Shown piece by piece: positions 11,479-22,780 of a stretch of DNA of 64,000 nucleotides. The notes under the pieces were generated by a model, which saw only the letters and a program-made list of their open reading frames with translations, was not told the origin of the DNA and did not search any database. How positions within the stretch are numbered: position 1 is the first letter of the stretch; each line of letters begins with the position of its first letter. The stretch comes from Gonocerus acuteangulatus. Taxonomy: Eukaryota; Arthropoda; Insecta; Hemiptera; Coreidae. Position numbers and translations under genes: made by a program. The DNA is taken from assembly GCA_946811695.1 (NCBI GenBank), contig OX328132.1:95871456-95935455 (forward strand), given 5' to 3'.

Positions 11479-14400
11479 ATAGTTAGAAAGTTTATTCGTT
11501 GTATCATGACTGGACTAAAAAGTTATTTTTAAATAAGGCAGGAAGAACTATATAGGATTCATCTTCCATACGGACCAACGCTTTTTTTTTTTGCCTTTGG
11601 GAACATACTCAGAACTGATCTGTGAGTTCTCACGTTCATCCGAAGTTCAATATCTTATTGAAAGAGTCGCCGACAGCTGGTAAGAAATTTTCAAATTATT
11701 ACTGCAATAAAAAAAGGAGTCTCCTCAGCAGGGTAGCGTAATTGGGATCATCATGTTATGTGTGTATTATCTTCAGATAACATCCCGACGGGGATATTGC
11801 CTGAAAAGTGTGACTAACGTACTAGTTTCAACGCTTCTGTCTTTATTCCACAGAAACCACAAGGAATAACTGGTCATGCTTATTTCGTGGTTAGAATGTG
11901 TGTTCAAACCAAATTCGTATCATTCTTCAATAAAAATACCAGAAGAGACATGAATTTCTCCCAAAAGAAGACCAGAAAAATGTAGATTATCAAGATCATA
12001 AAATTGCTGTAACTAATCAGCCCTTACTATATAAACATGTATTCAACAATTTATTAATTATAGAAAAAGGAAGAAACCAAAAAAATCGCAAAATAAAAGA
12101 AAGTATTCATATTTTTCAAAAACAGGAAAAATTTGGCAATAAAAAAACGGAAATCAAACATTTTAATAGAATTTGATTTGTTAGACAATATTTAATATTT
12201 TTTTCATTAACAAAACCCAACAAAAATTATCTATTTAATTTAATTGAAATTACTAAACCTCTTGTGGATTATCGATTTTAAAGTTTTTGACGCGATCCTG
12301 CACAGCTGGAAATTCACAACTGATTCATGCCATATGTAGTGGTTAAATTATGCTCCAGAATAAGTATAAATCATTTATTAACTATAAATGCACTGTTTGT
12401 AATGATCAGTCATTGTCTAGCGAATACATGTAGTATCGGCATGAATAGATATTCGCACAATTCTGAATACCACAACGTTTATACGTGGATATTAATATAA
12501 CTTTTTATGATGGATTTTATCCCATCCCCTTTTGAAACCTTGTCTTTTTTTGTTATCTCTTACAATTTGATGCCAGCCCCACAACATTTGCTGGGTTCAC
12601 TTTGATGTGGCTATAAAGTGTTTTAATTTTAAGAAGGGCTTTCCCCAGTGATATGGTTTCATCGAAAATTACATGAGACTAGGTTTTGTAGGGAATTGGG
12701 ATCGTTTTTGAATGGTGGAGTAAGTAGTGAATGACCAATTCTGAGCCTCGTAATCACCAATTCTTACCTCCTTGTCAGTCGATTACTCGATGGCCAGGCG
12801 TTCGCGGTCTCCTTTATTTCTCGTAGTTGTCAGTAGTGTGCGTCTATATGTTTTGCCACTTGTTTGTTACATAATTGTTAAAGGTTTCTGAATGTTTCTT
12901 AATGTAATTCGTTCTTCCTCCACGATCAATTTTATTGTTTCATTTTTGGCTTATATGGTTCCGTCTGAGTTTCCACACAAATTCCCAGGTATCCAAAACA
13001 TTGTCGCGTGAATGTCATGTTCTTGTAGTTTTTTTATATGTCCCAAAGGTTTAATCAATATTGGGTGTGTTTCATATATGTTGTTAAGTTGGAAGAGCTT
13101 AGTGAATCTGAAAAGAGAATAATTTTTTTTGAGTCGAATAAAAGTAATAAGATATTCACGGTATTGTAGCTATGATGGAACAGCTTAATGAATTTGCTAT
13201 GTCTAGTTACAGCGTATTTCCTTGGAGCATTGTCCGCCCTACTGCTTCGGAGTCCTACTTAACGCACGGCTGCTTCCAAAGAAAAACCTCATCCTCCCAA
13301 TGCTTTTATAATGAGCTGCCAAATAATGTCATTTTTAACGAATAAAAGATACATTCTTTGTTAATTTAAGCATAAAAATAAGTCGGTTTATTTTTCATAC
13401 ATAACTACATTAGAGTGTCTGTATACCAAATGTTGCAGACACGGTGAGCAATCGGTCTCGAATGGGTTAATATTGATAAAAGTGGCAAGAGGACAACACA
13501 TAACAATTAATTCGATAAAATGGTACAAAAAAGCAAGAAAATGTACTACTTTTTTAGTGATCGCCAAATAAACCGAAAAAGGTAGGTATACATAATTGGG
13601 AATAATTACTGTTGATAAGAAAATTAAATTAGGTATATACTTTTTGGTTTCATTGTCAGGCATTTCAAGAATAACTATTACAAATCTCTTGGGCAAGAGC
13701 TGGAAGCTTCATGGTCCTTAAGTAGAAAACGAGAACTCCTTATTTCCGAACGGAAGGTATCCTTGAACTTTCGGGTGACAGGTATATATTCAGGTGGCCC
13801 TCTCCTGTCTACAGGCAGCACAAAGATAAACTTGCACCGGTTTGGCAGGTGACCTTTGCATTCAGAATTCGCACAGCGATAACTTATGAGGTTTCCATGT
13901 AGCTGGCCTCACGCGACCGAACGAACTGCCCGTGATTTTTCAAGTTGTATAACCGCCAATTTATATGAACCTGCTTTATAACAGCGACCAGAGCCCTTTG
14001 AATTTAAATAAAACAATTGCAAAACTATATTGTTAGGTTGTCGCAGAAATCAGACGAGATGATGGGTTCATCCTATAAAAAGTGAAATTCATAAAATAAA
14101 TATTTTTAATACTAGTAGGCTGAATGAGCTCCCTGATCAGTTCTTTAAATATTATATAATTATCGCAATTATGTTTTAGATAAATTTATCTGTCAACAAA
14201 TGTGTCACGTTTAAAACTGCAATCGTGAAAAAGAAAAACGCAGGAAGATAAATCAAACAGTTCAATTTAGAGCAGATTCTAACAACCAGCCATTATTGTT
14301 TATGAATCTTATGTGTTTAAATACTCTGTTAGCAACTCAGAACATTGAGGTCATTTTAAAATATGCGAACAAGATTGCTAAGGGTCTAGGAGTCCGAAGG

Positions 14401-14520
14401 GTGGGAATGGTTCTACGTTAGACTTTCAGCGCTCTACACAACCTTCTATAATTTGTTGTCTAAATAAATGACTTCCGATGCGCTATGCAACTTAATTACA
14501 ATACGCCCAGAGTCTCAACC
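11430..14520. other. unassigned DNA
   Basis: Starts with a TA array (to about 11476). A 102-residue minus-strand frame at 13388-13696 is hydrophobic in places but matches no family I know and may be chance. No repeat shared with other parts of the window was seen. Confidence 0.35.
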
Positions 14521-14524
14521 GTAG

Positions 14525-15035
14525 CGACTTTCAATAATAAAAAGTCAAATCGTGTCCAGTCTCAATCGTACCTAGATTCAATCACACCAGTCTCAATCTT
14601 ACCCAGTATCGATCGTGCCCATTCTCAGTCTCAATCGTAATTAGTCTCATTCATACCCAATCTCCATCATACCAAGTCTCAATAATACTCCGCTCAATCG
14701 TACCAAGCCTCTATGTTACTCACCTCTATCGTACCAAGTCTTAATCATACTCACCTCTATCGTACCATCTCTCAATCATACTCACCTCTATCGTACCAAG
14801 TCGCAATCATACTCACCTCTATCGTACCAAGTCTCAATCATACTCACCTGTATCGTACCAAGTCTCAATCATACTCACCTCTATCGTACCAAGTCTCAAT
14901 CATACTCACCTCCTTCGTACCAAGTCTCAATCATACTCACCTCTATCGTACCAAGTCTCAATCATACCGATTTTAATAGAACCAAGTCTCTATCCTACCC
15001 ATCTCAATCCTAACGCCTGACAATCATACTTATCG
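14525..15035. repeat. 31-bp minisatellite
   Basis: A core of about eight nearly identical 31-bp units (CGTACCAAGTCTCAATCATA, then CTCACCTCTAT), starting at 14730, 14761, 14792, 14823, 14854, 14885, 14916 and 14947. More decayed units with variable spacing lie on both sides. Because 31 is not a multiple of three, the apparent repetitive peptide is not a real protein. Confidence 0.95.
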
Positions 15036-15535
15036 CATCGAGTTGCAATTATATATCCTTTTAATCAAGGATAAGGATGCCGGTTAGAAAAGGGTCAAGG
15101 TGGGAAAGGTTAGTAGAGGGTGTACAAAGATGTGCCAGTTAGTCCATAATAAATACATTTGTAATATGGAAAAATCCGCCATGAATCCAGCAGAGAAATA
15201 TTATTAACCCAGGATGCGAAAGAAGTTTTTTTTTTTGGTATTTAGAGTCAAGAGCTGTCAGTTGCTCGTAAAACATTTCACTGGCATCTATAAATTTAGA
15301 AGTATAAACTGAAGACACGTTTTCTCAAAGATTTGACATTAATTACAAAACATTAATTTTTTTTGTTGAACCTTAACGAGATTTTCATAACTGACAAATG
15401 ACTAAAATAATACCAATCTACATCAAAAGTACTGTTTTTTTAAGCAACTAATTCACATTAATCTTTATAATTAATAATTCACATTAATTATATAAATAAT
15501 TTTTGATAATTATTCATTAAATGACCCTTAGCTCA
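15036..15535. other. unassigned AT-rich DNA
   Basis: No gene or element recognised. Confidence 0.4.
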
Positions 15536-15801
15536 AATATATAGAATTGCCGAATAAGACGGTCTTATTCGGCAATTCTATATATTGCATATATTCTATA
15601 TAGACTATATATCTATATATTGCATATATTCTATATATTGCATATATTCTATATAGACGGCAGGGCCTCGTCTAGGGTCTAGACTCTAGACCCTAGACGA
15701 GGCCCTGCTAGTGGAAGGTTCTACCTTCCACAAGTTGAGGCTGAATATGTGAAAGTGTGTGGCGTTATTTTATCGACCTTCCGCCTTATTCGCTAATTCT
15801 A
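15536..15801. repeat. cluster of near-perfect palindromes
   Basis: Three perfect inverted repeats follow one another: arms of 25 bases with a 1-base centre (15536-15586), arms of 24 bases with a 1-base centre (15660-15708), and arms of 9 bases with a 3-base centre (15711-15731). Between the first two, TATATATTGCATATATTCTA occurs three times. A decayed inverted copy of the first arm (CCTTATTCGCTAATTCT) closes the unit at 15777-15801, suggesting an outer terminal inverted repeat. Confidence 0.85.
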
Positions 15802-17282
15802 AATAATTTTTGGTATCTTGTGGACAAGAAACATAGACATTTCGTGTGACAACGCATTTTTTTTTAGAGTTGATATCGTTCTTATGATGTCCATTTGCCA
15901 GGAGTAAAGCAAGAGGACAGCTTAAGCTCTTTACTGTTCATAATATGCATGAACAGAATGAGGGTATGATAAACTAAGGAAATCCAAATTGAAGTAAAAA
16001 AATAGTAGAGAAATCCGTTCACTTTATTGGCAATATAGATAATTTTTACTTATCATCATTTAAATGTAATATATTAATATTAATTCCCAGACTGTTTTTT
16101 TGTTTATTCTTAACAGGTTTATATTCAGTCTTGTTATTTGATTAATACAGCTTCCATGATTTTAAAAGCTCTATTTTTTTCTAACAACGCAGGGTTCGGC
16201 TGATATTAGCTATGAAACACCAGAACTTGTGCGGATATGAGACGTTCGAGTTCCAAGCCGATTAAGTACAATCCTTTAAAAAAAAAGACGTTTTTTAATT
16301 TACACGTGCTTAGGACATTATATTTTTCAAATAACTGGGTGACTCCAGGGGGGGGGGGGGCAGAGTGGTTATCTTTTAGATCTTCGCCAAGTAAATGCGA
16401 GTTTTATACGATCTCGCGAAGACTGACTATTTTCCTTCATGGAGGCATAAGTATGGATATTTAGAAAGGGTGGCATAGCCATAGAAAATAAATGTTTTTC
16501 CAAATAATTTATTCAAATACATACTTCGATGCCATACATTTTTTCTATCAGTAGTTTTGATGACTCATAACACCTCAGGTTTAATATCGTGGGAATAACC
16601 TCATAAGATGCTCCTAATCTTGTAAACTATACAATTACACTAAACACTGATGGTTTAAAGAATTACTTATTGTGTCGTACTATAAAGCAGGTCACGTGAC
16701 CAGATTGTCAATGAGCCTGCTCAATCAATGAATCAATAAGCTGTAGTAATTCTACACCTTCGTCACTCATTACAGTCATCAAGGCCCAAGGCCGGTTGCG
16801 CTACTTTCGCAGATCGCTTCAAAGGCTTGTTTACCTCCGCATTTATATCTCCCTGTATCTATTGTATATCTAACCTTATAATAACTCTCTAATTAAAATT
16901 ATTCTAACAGAAATACCGCAAGCAAGAAGTAAGTACATTTCCGTAATATTACAACCTCAGCTGTGGATCGAAAGCATAATAATAGTTCGAATCTCTATAT
17001 AATGCTTATCTCTGGTGTGGAACCCCCAAAGGTATAAGTCATATGGCGTCAAATCTCGTATTTTTAGAGGCCATACATAAAAAGGTTTCTATTCACCAAT
17101 CGCTATATTTGCTATTAGCAGTTCCTAAAAGATGGCGGCGGAAAGATAGTCTGTACGTGTGCCTTCGTGGCAACAAACATAACAGTTTGAGTAGCTCTTT
17201 CTTTTCGCGTATCAATTATAACTTTAAGTTCAATATTAAAAAAAATATTAAGGAAAATTAATAAAACAATTATTAGATAAGG
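15802..17282. other. unassigned DNA
   Basis: Contains a 12-base G run near 16350 and short frames without recognisable domains. Nothing else supported. Confidence 0.35.
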
Positions 17283-18200
17283 TGGAATCCTCAGTCCCGT
17301 ATTGTTCCTGGCTTATACGGCTTAAACGACATCTCTTTCCATCCCCAAACGACCACCCACATGTTTGCTGACGACACCGCAATCCTCACTGTTAACCAAA
17401 CCCCAATTCTTGCTTCCAATTCCCTTCAAGAACACCTGTGTCTAATGCAACCATGGCTAACTAAATTGAAAATAAAAAAAAATCTAGCCATGCAACATTC
17501 ACATTTCGTAAGACAAGCTGGCCACCGATAACCCTCCAAAACATTATAATTCCGCAGAAATCGCAAATAAGATACTTAGGAGTGATAGTAGACAAACGTT
17601 TAACTTGGAAGCCACACATAACACACAGAAAAGACAGGAACTAAACAGACGTTTTAGACTTTTATCACGCTTATTGGACAAACGCTCGAAACTTTCATTG
17701 ACTAACAAACGACTTATACCATACGACAATACCATACTCAGACCAATATGAGCTTATGGGCTAGAACCCTTGGGTTCCACTAAACCTTCAATTCCTACAG
17801 AATACAAACAATGCAATCCAAAATCCGTCGAAAAATATCCAATGCTCCTTAATAAGTATCGAACCTAACCCTGCATAATGACTTCAATATCCTCTTTATC
17901 CAATCCATGGCCAAATTAGTCTATCAGAAATTCCATTCCAATCTCCCTGGCCATCCAAATCCTTTGATAAATTCTTCGTTCCACAATCCAACAAAGCCTC
18001 ATAGAAGATTGAAGCGGCGGTGGCCTAGAGACAATTTGTTTTAACATGCCATCTGCTAAGCTCAAAATGTATTGTTCTACGGGATTATGTAATTGTACGT
18101 ATTGCCACATCATGCCTCACAATGTTACTGTTTCAAAACCAGCAAAATTACTTATATACTTAGATTTATCGATATTGTTGTAATAAAGGTAAAAAAAAAA
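17283..18200 (+). pseudogene. Jockey-type reverse transcriptase fragment
   Basis: Translating across several frame breaks gives the end of a non-LTR ORF2 in order: a remnant of the PQ..G motif, the RT active site FADDTAIL (17363-17386), LQIRYLGVIVDKRLTW (thumb region), KLSLTNKRLI, ILRPI then a stop, and a C-terminal GHPNPLI...PHRRLKRRWPRD. This is the standard arrangement of arthropod Jockey elements. The copy is 5'-truncated, has several stops and shifts, and ends in TAATAAAGG plus an A-rich tail near 18181-18200. Inactive. Confidence 0.8.
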
Positions 18201-18343
18201 GTATAACCCAGTAGGATTTGTATTTTGAATCACCCAATTATAATAATTAATTTTAAAAACAAAACATTGAAACTAAGTTCAATTTCTTTACCGTTGCTGA
18301 ATGTTTATCACTAATCATTAACTAAAACATGCGTGTGTGTACA

Positions 18344-18403
<60 letters not shown>

Positions 18404-18901
18404 AATAAAACATTTTCTCACTGATACATAATCCTTATTCCTTACCTCATGTTGCTCACCGGCTTTACTTGATAAGATTCTGACAAAGAATTGAATTTTT
18501 ATTTTATTTTTCTAGATTAATTAATTTTTAGTTTTGCCTCTATATGCGGTAAGTTTTGATATTTAATTTAATTTTTATTTGCAAATAAATTCAATAGGAA
18601 ACAATGACCCGCCTATATGGTTAAATTGCCTTACAAAAAAATAATTGGCTTAGTACTGTGTATTATGTACTTTAATTGTATGCCTCGTTGGTTCCGTGAC
18701 TCGTATCATAGCTTGTTGATTACAGAATGAGACAGCCATCCCTCGGCTTCTTGATTTAATACACTCATACACCCGTATCTACTTCTCAAGAATAATAATT
18801 CAAGTTTGGTTTGATAATAATATCCCAGCATTGTTAAGGTTTCGCGATGGCATTAATAAATCCCAAGTTCGGACGCTAAACGTTTCGGATGTGGATCTAA
18901 G
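18201..18901. other. unassigned DNA with TA array
   Basis: A TA run lies at about 18347-18399. A variant of the GGCAACAATGACCC block occurs near 18600. No gene seen. Confidence 0.4.
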
Positions 18902-19483
18902 TTACATATCTCGTCCGCTGGAACCGAAAAGCTGCGAAATGAATTCGTCAGAATTCGCACAAAGACGCACGAACAATCCAAACACGTGGCTCCATCGTGG
19001 ACCGCGTCCACTGGGCCCGTATTGTTCGTCCGTTTTCGTCCGAACTTGTGCGAAGTGCGAACTGATCCCATTCTGCTGGGATTTAGTTGCGAACGAGTGC
19101 GAATAGTCAAGAGTTAAAATGGACTGTGAGAAATTCATTTTTCTTTTGAAAGGAAATATGTGGGGGACCAACGGGAAACAAAATATTTTAGAATAAATGT
19201 TGTCAAGAATATATCGAAATGTATCCTTTCTCATTCGAAAATAAGAAATGTGGTGGGCATGGTCTATTTGAAGATCGTTCCACAAATGAGAAAATTCACC
19301 GAACTCGTTTCTTTTGGCGTTAATGTGATTCACCCACATTTCTCGTCTTTGTCGATATCGTCTGAGCCATCGATGAATCAAAGGTGATAATTCCAAAGCG
19401 AAACATTCTTCATCAGAATCACGAGAAAAACCATTCCGAACTGCCATCTCGTCTACTGCGAATTCGGACGAATCCTGAGGCAA
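18902..19483 (-). pseudogene. Harbinger transposase N-terminal remnant
   Basis: The 193-residue frame contains RRYRQRREMWVNHINAKRN followed by GEFSHLWNDL and ISYFRMRKDTFRYIL (about residues 40-95), the conserved N-terminal block of PIF/Harbinger (HARBI1-like) nucleases. The DDE nuclease domain that should follow is missing. After residue 115 or so the frame runs into the other terminal region of the element. The TAA stop is supplied by the left TTA target duplication. The start codon is the first ATG downstream of the right inverted repeat. Not expected to be a working transposase. Confidence 0.85.
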
Positions 19484-19580
19484 TGGAAGAGAGGCATTCG
19501 CACGATTTCGGACGATTGGAGTTCGCCCGAATTCGTTGCTTCGCAGTTCGCAGCTTTTCGGTTCCAGTGGACGAGAGGCC
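18905..19580 (-). mobile_element. internally deleted PIF/Harbinger element
   Basis: Terminal inverted repeats of 30 bases (18909-18938 and 19547-19576; TCTCGTCCGCTGGAACCG, one mismatch) lie four bases in from each end, and TTA is duplicated on both sides (18902-18904, 19581-19583). Both properties are those of PIF/Harbinger. Subterminal regions repeat words such as GAATTCG, GTCCGAA and TCGCAC. The encoded frame keeps only the N-terminal part of the transposase, so this copy is non-autonomous and halfway to a MITE. Confidence 0.9.
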
Positions 19581-19583
19581 TTA

Positions 19584-19795
19584 GAAATACTAGCAGCCTG
19601 TATGGTTTGATCCCCGATAGCTGCTATACGTCTAATATCGTGTATCGAGAAGTATTACTGTAAAGTAGATTTTTTGAAATACCCAATCGACGGTGTTTAT
19701 AATCCAAAATGCTGCTTAAAGTCACTATTACACGCGGTCAAGGTCTCGGGCACAGCTAGTGTGTGTGTGTGTGTGTGTTTGTGTGTGTGTGCGCG

Positions 19796-19843
<48 letters not shown>

Positions 19844-20375
19844 TACATGTATATATGGCGGACATTTAGTTCATGACCTATTATGAATCATCGAAATTTC
19901 TCGTCAGCAGATTGTGTCTTCGAGTAAAGGTCATAAGTCTGTTTCTTCCCTAAAAGTTAAAATTGATGTCGTAAGAGTTATTGTTAAGTTTACGAAAACA
20001 AATAATTACTACTTCTGACCCAGCTTCCTAGAATAAGATCTCCATTCAGTTGAATGTGGCCATTGGCCATGTGTAACAACGAGACTATTCACACTGGACC
20101 TACACAAAGGATTCTGTATGTTTTTGTATTAATTAATTTTCTTTGTAATTTTTTTTTCTTTTGAAATATATCGGGCACAAAGATGCCGGCTGCCTTATTC
20201 AATTTCCACTATAATATTATCTATTAACGAAGATTTCAATTCAATTAAGTTTGATTTTTTTTTTTTTCATTACCAAATAACACTTTATGTTTCAGGGAGT
20301 TTTCACCCCGTCCTATCTATTCTGACCTCAATTAATTATGTTTCGTGTATTAGTTTTGAAAATACTCGTCGTTCA
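19584..20375. other. unassigned DNA with TG/TA microsatellite
   Basis: A TG run followed by a TA run lies at about 19759-19838. No gene was recognised. Confidence 0.4.
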
Positions 20376-20650
20376 AATCTGTCTATATGAACCACCGTCG
20401 CCGTGGGTTCTGAAACGTGGATTTTTTTTTATTTTTTTTTTTATTTTTATTTTACGGCGTATCGACAAATCTTGGCCATTTGCGCCGACATCCAGGGTGC
20501 AGCCAGGAATTTTCTCAGCAAGCCCTGAGAAAAGAAAAAAAAAGTGGACATTTCTTGTAGGCAATTCGGGATTTTGTCATCAGGTCGATTTTATAAGGGG
20601 GCATACTCTTCATGGAGAGAAGGAGGAAACGCGACAAAATTCTCAACCTA
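20376..20650 (-). repeat. family A fragment split by a reverse SINE
   Basis: The family A block GAACCACCG...GGTTCTGAAACG (20389-20421) is interrupted by a reverse SINE copy (T-rich run, then TTACGGCGTATCGAC to about 20545). Family A resumes with TTGTAGGCAATTCGGGATT and ends at the GAGGAAACGCG block. The SINE here keeps its GCGCCGACATCCAGGGTGCA part but lacks the tRNA head. Confidence 0.65.
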
Positions 20651-21900
20651 TTTTATCGTTTTCCGCCCGATCCCCCCTGTCAGACGCCATCCTGAAATGC
20701 TGGAAAACTAAAAATGATATCTTCAGATATTGCTACTGCCCCTACATATTTCATTATTTTTTTTATATTTCTCGGCTTAGGATCAATAAAAAGTGGCTGA
20801 GAGTTGATTTTGTAACATTTTATTAACACATTGACTGCCACAGTAATTTCCATGATTCCGGTCTAGAAAGTCTATTTAATTTAATCACTTTATGTATTGA
20901 AAACTATAATTACAGTAAGTAATGATCATCATAAAGCATATAAAATTTGTTTCGTGCACAAAAAAAAACAAAAACAGGTTGTATGAACCAGTCTCGAACT
21001 TGGTTTATTTAACTGAAACTTCTTCACGGAAGCCAACTACAAGTTCGTTCGTACCCAGACATGCTTCGAACTGTTGTTATGTTACTGCTTCGCTACATTT
21101 TTTGTTCTCCTCTTTGAGGCCATATATTCATATTAAAACTAATTTACTACGAGGTACCTCGTAGCTGGCCTTCAAGGCAATAACGCAAAGTACAATATAA
21201 CTCAAGAATCAAGAATAACAAATGAATTTCATTATGGTGATCAAAATATAAAATAGTCTGCCACAAAATATAAAAAAATAATAAAAATTATACTCACATA
21301 CACCATAGTTAATAGGGGAGAACAATAAGTATCAACGATATTGTCAATTAAGAGTTTTAAAAATATAGGATAAAGTAAAAACACATTTTAAAACTTGTTT
21401 ATGGAAACATTACCTTTCAACCTTAAAGAAAGTCAGAATGTGTATACAAACATCTGAATGCTAAATGCAATATGAGCTACACCACTGGCAAACTAAGCAT
21501 TTGACCTGTATGTTAGAACAACCATAAAAACTTGACTCCCGATAACTACAACTGATTTAAGGCCATTTCCGCCTTGTCCTTTTGACGTTTTCTTCCTTCC
21601 GTCGCCTTCCTTGAACATTGTACACTTTCTATACTTCCTTCCGCACCAGCCTCCTCTTCCACCTTTCTTAAACTTCAAATATCATTACATAATTTCCTCA
21701 ATTTTACATTTTTTTAACTCAGTTTCAGTTTTCCTCCTATCGTCGGCTTCAATAGTATAGTTTGACATGACAAAAACGTTTTTAATTTGGGTTCTTGATG
21801 GAATTCATTAAATTAACTTAATCAGATGCCTCGACATTTTCCGTCGTTCCATGTTTTAGCGTGATTCGTATTGAAGTAGGGATAATACCAGCTTAAAGGA
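20651..21900. other. unassigned DNA
   Basis: No gene or recognised repeat. Confidence 0.35.
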
Positions 21901-22050
21901 GTCTTCCCGTGGTGTAGTGGCTAACGCCTCAGATTCATACGCGGGAGATGGTGGTGGTCATCTCACGGCTCGTTGGGAAAAATTCTGGCTGCACCCTGGA
22001 TGTCGGCGCTAATGGCCTAGATGTCGATGCTCCGTTAAAAATACAAAAAT
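21901..22050 (+). repeat. SINE, head retained but B box deleted
   Basis: The A box GTGTAGTGGCTAACGCC and the body (CACGGCTCGTTGGGAAAA, GCACCCTGGATGTCGGCGCT, GGCCTAGATGTCGATGC) are present. Compared with the copy at 46921, about 35 bases that include the B box GGTTCGATCCC are missing. Without the B box it is not expected to be transcribed by RNA polymerase III. Confidence 0.8.
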
Positions 22051-22125
22051 ACTTTGTCTCTTACTTTTTAATTTTTAGGGACGTTTATATTTTAAATAAA
22101 GAATGCATTGATAAGAAGGACCGGA

Positions 22126-22126
<1 letters not shown>

Positions 22127-22187
<61 letters not shown>
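22127..22187. repeat. TA microsatellite
   Basis: Pure TA run joined to a family A fragment on its right, the same order (TA array next to the family A terminal block) as in full copies. Confidence 0.95.
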
Positions 22188-22188
<1 letters not shown>

Positions 22189-22316
22189 ATTTTAACCACC
22201 TGCATTTTCATGACCTCTAGGGCATATCTCTCATCGACACCTCCGCTTTGCGGCATAAAGCCAAGGTAATAAACGGGGTTGCCCCATATGGGGAAAGGGA
22301 GGAAAGGCACTAAAAG
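22188..22316 (-). repeat. family A terminal fragment
   Basis: Contains TTTTAACCACC, TCATGACCTCTAGGG, AACGGGGTTGCCCCATATGG and GGAAAGGCACTAAAA, a decayed reverse copy of the family A 5' end. Confidence 0.5.
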
Positions 22317-22772
22317 GATAGAACGTTTATGGGATACTTTATGAGGCAGAAAAGCTTATTAGTTGCTGGTCCGAGCAAGTTATTTTCGTCACACGTGTCA
22401 TCATAAATCGTTATGAATCCATTACTTTTGGCAATTATTTAGTCTAAACCTTCACGGGCGACTAACGAAAAATTAAGTGGGTGCTAATCTCCTATTCATG
22501 TGCTAAGCAGAGATGGTTAAAAAGTCTGCAATTGTCAAATACTTCAGATTCATCCGAGAGCATTCTTTTATAAATTATAAGAAAAGTGTTAATGAAATCG
22601 ACACCAATAACAAAATATACAGAAGCTTAATTACTAAAAACCAACTCTACAGGTAACATCTTTATTTGCTTTACTAGTTCCACGTTAGACGCCTTTTCAG
22701 GGGCTAAATCTACACCTACAGCAAAATGTACATCATACCTTTAGAAAGAAACCTTCATCTACCAAGGCAACT
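22317..22772. other. unassigned DNA
   Basis: No gene or repeat recognised. Confidence 0.35.
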
Positions 22773-22780
22773 GTCATAAC

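Noticed and set aside
13388..13696. 102-residue hydrophobic minus-strand frame
   Set aside because: No conserved motif and no promoter or splice context; length is compatible with chance in AT-rich DNA.
14713..14976. Frame with a repeated LTSIVPSLNHTHLYRT-like peptide
   Set aside because: Product of a 31-bp minisatellite read in successive frames; there is no gene context.
18853..19110. Overlapping frames on both strands at the Harbinger terminus
   Set aside because: Chance frames in GC-richer subterminal repeats; only the minus-strand frame with the transposase N-terminal block is supported.
20338..20826. 162-residue plus-strand frame
   Set aside because: Runs through a reverse SINE and a family A fragment; composition is repeat-derived.
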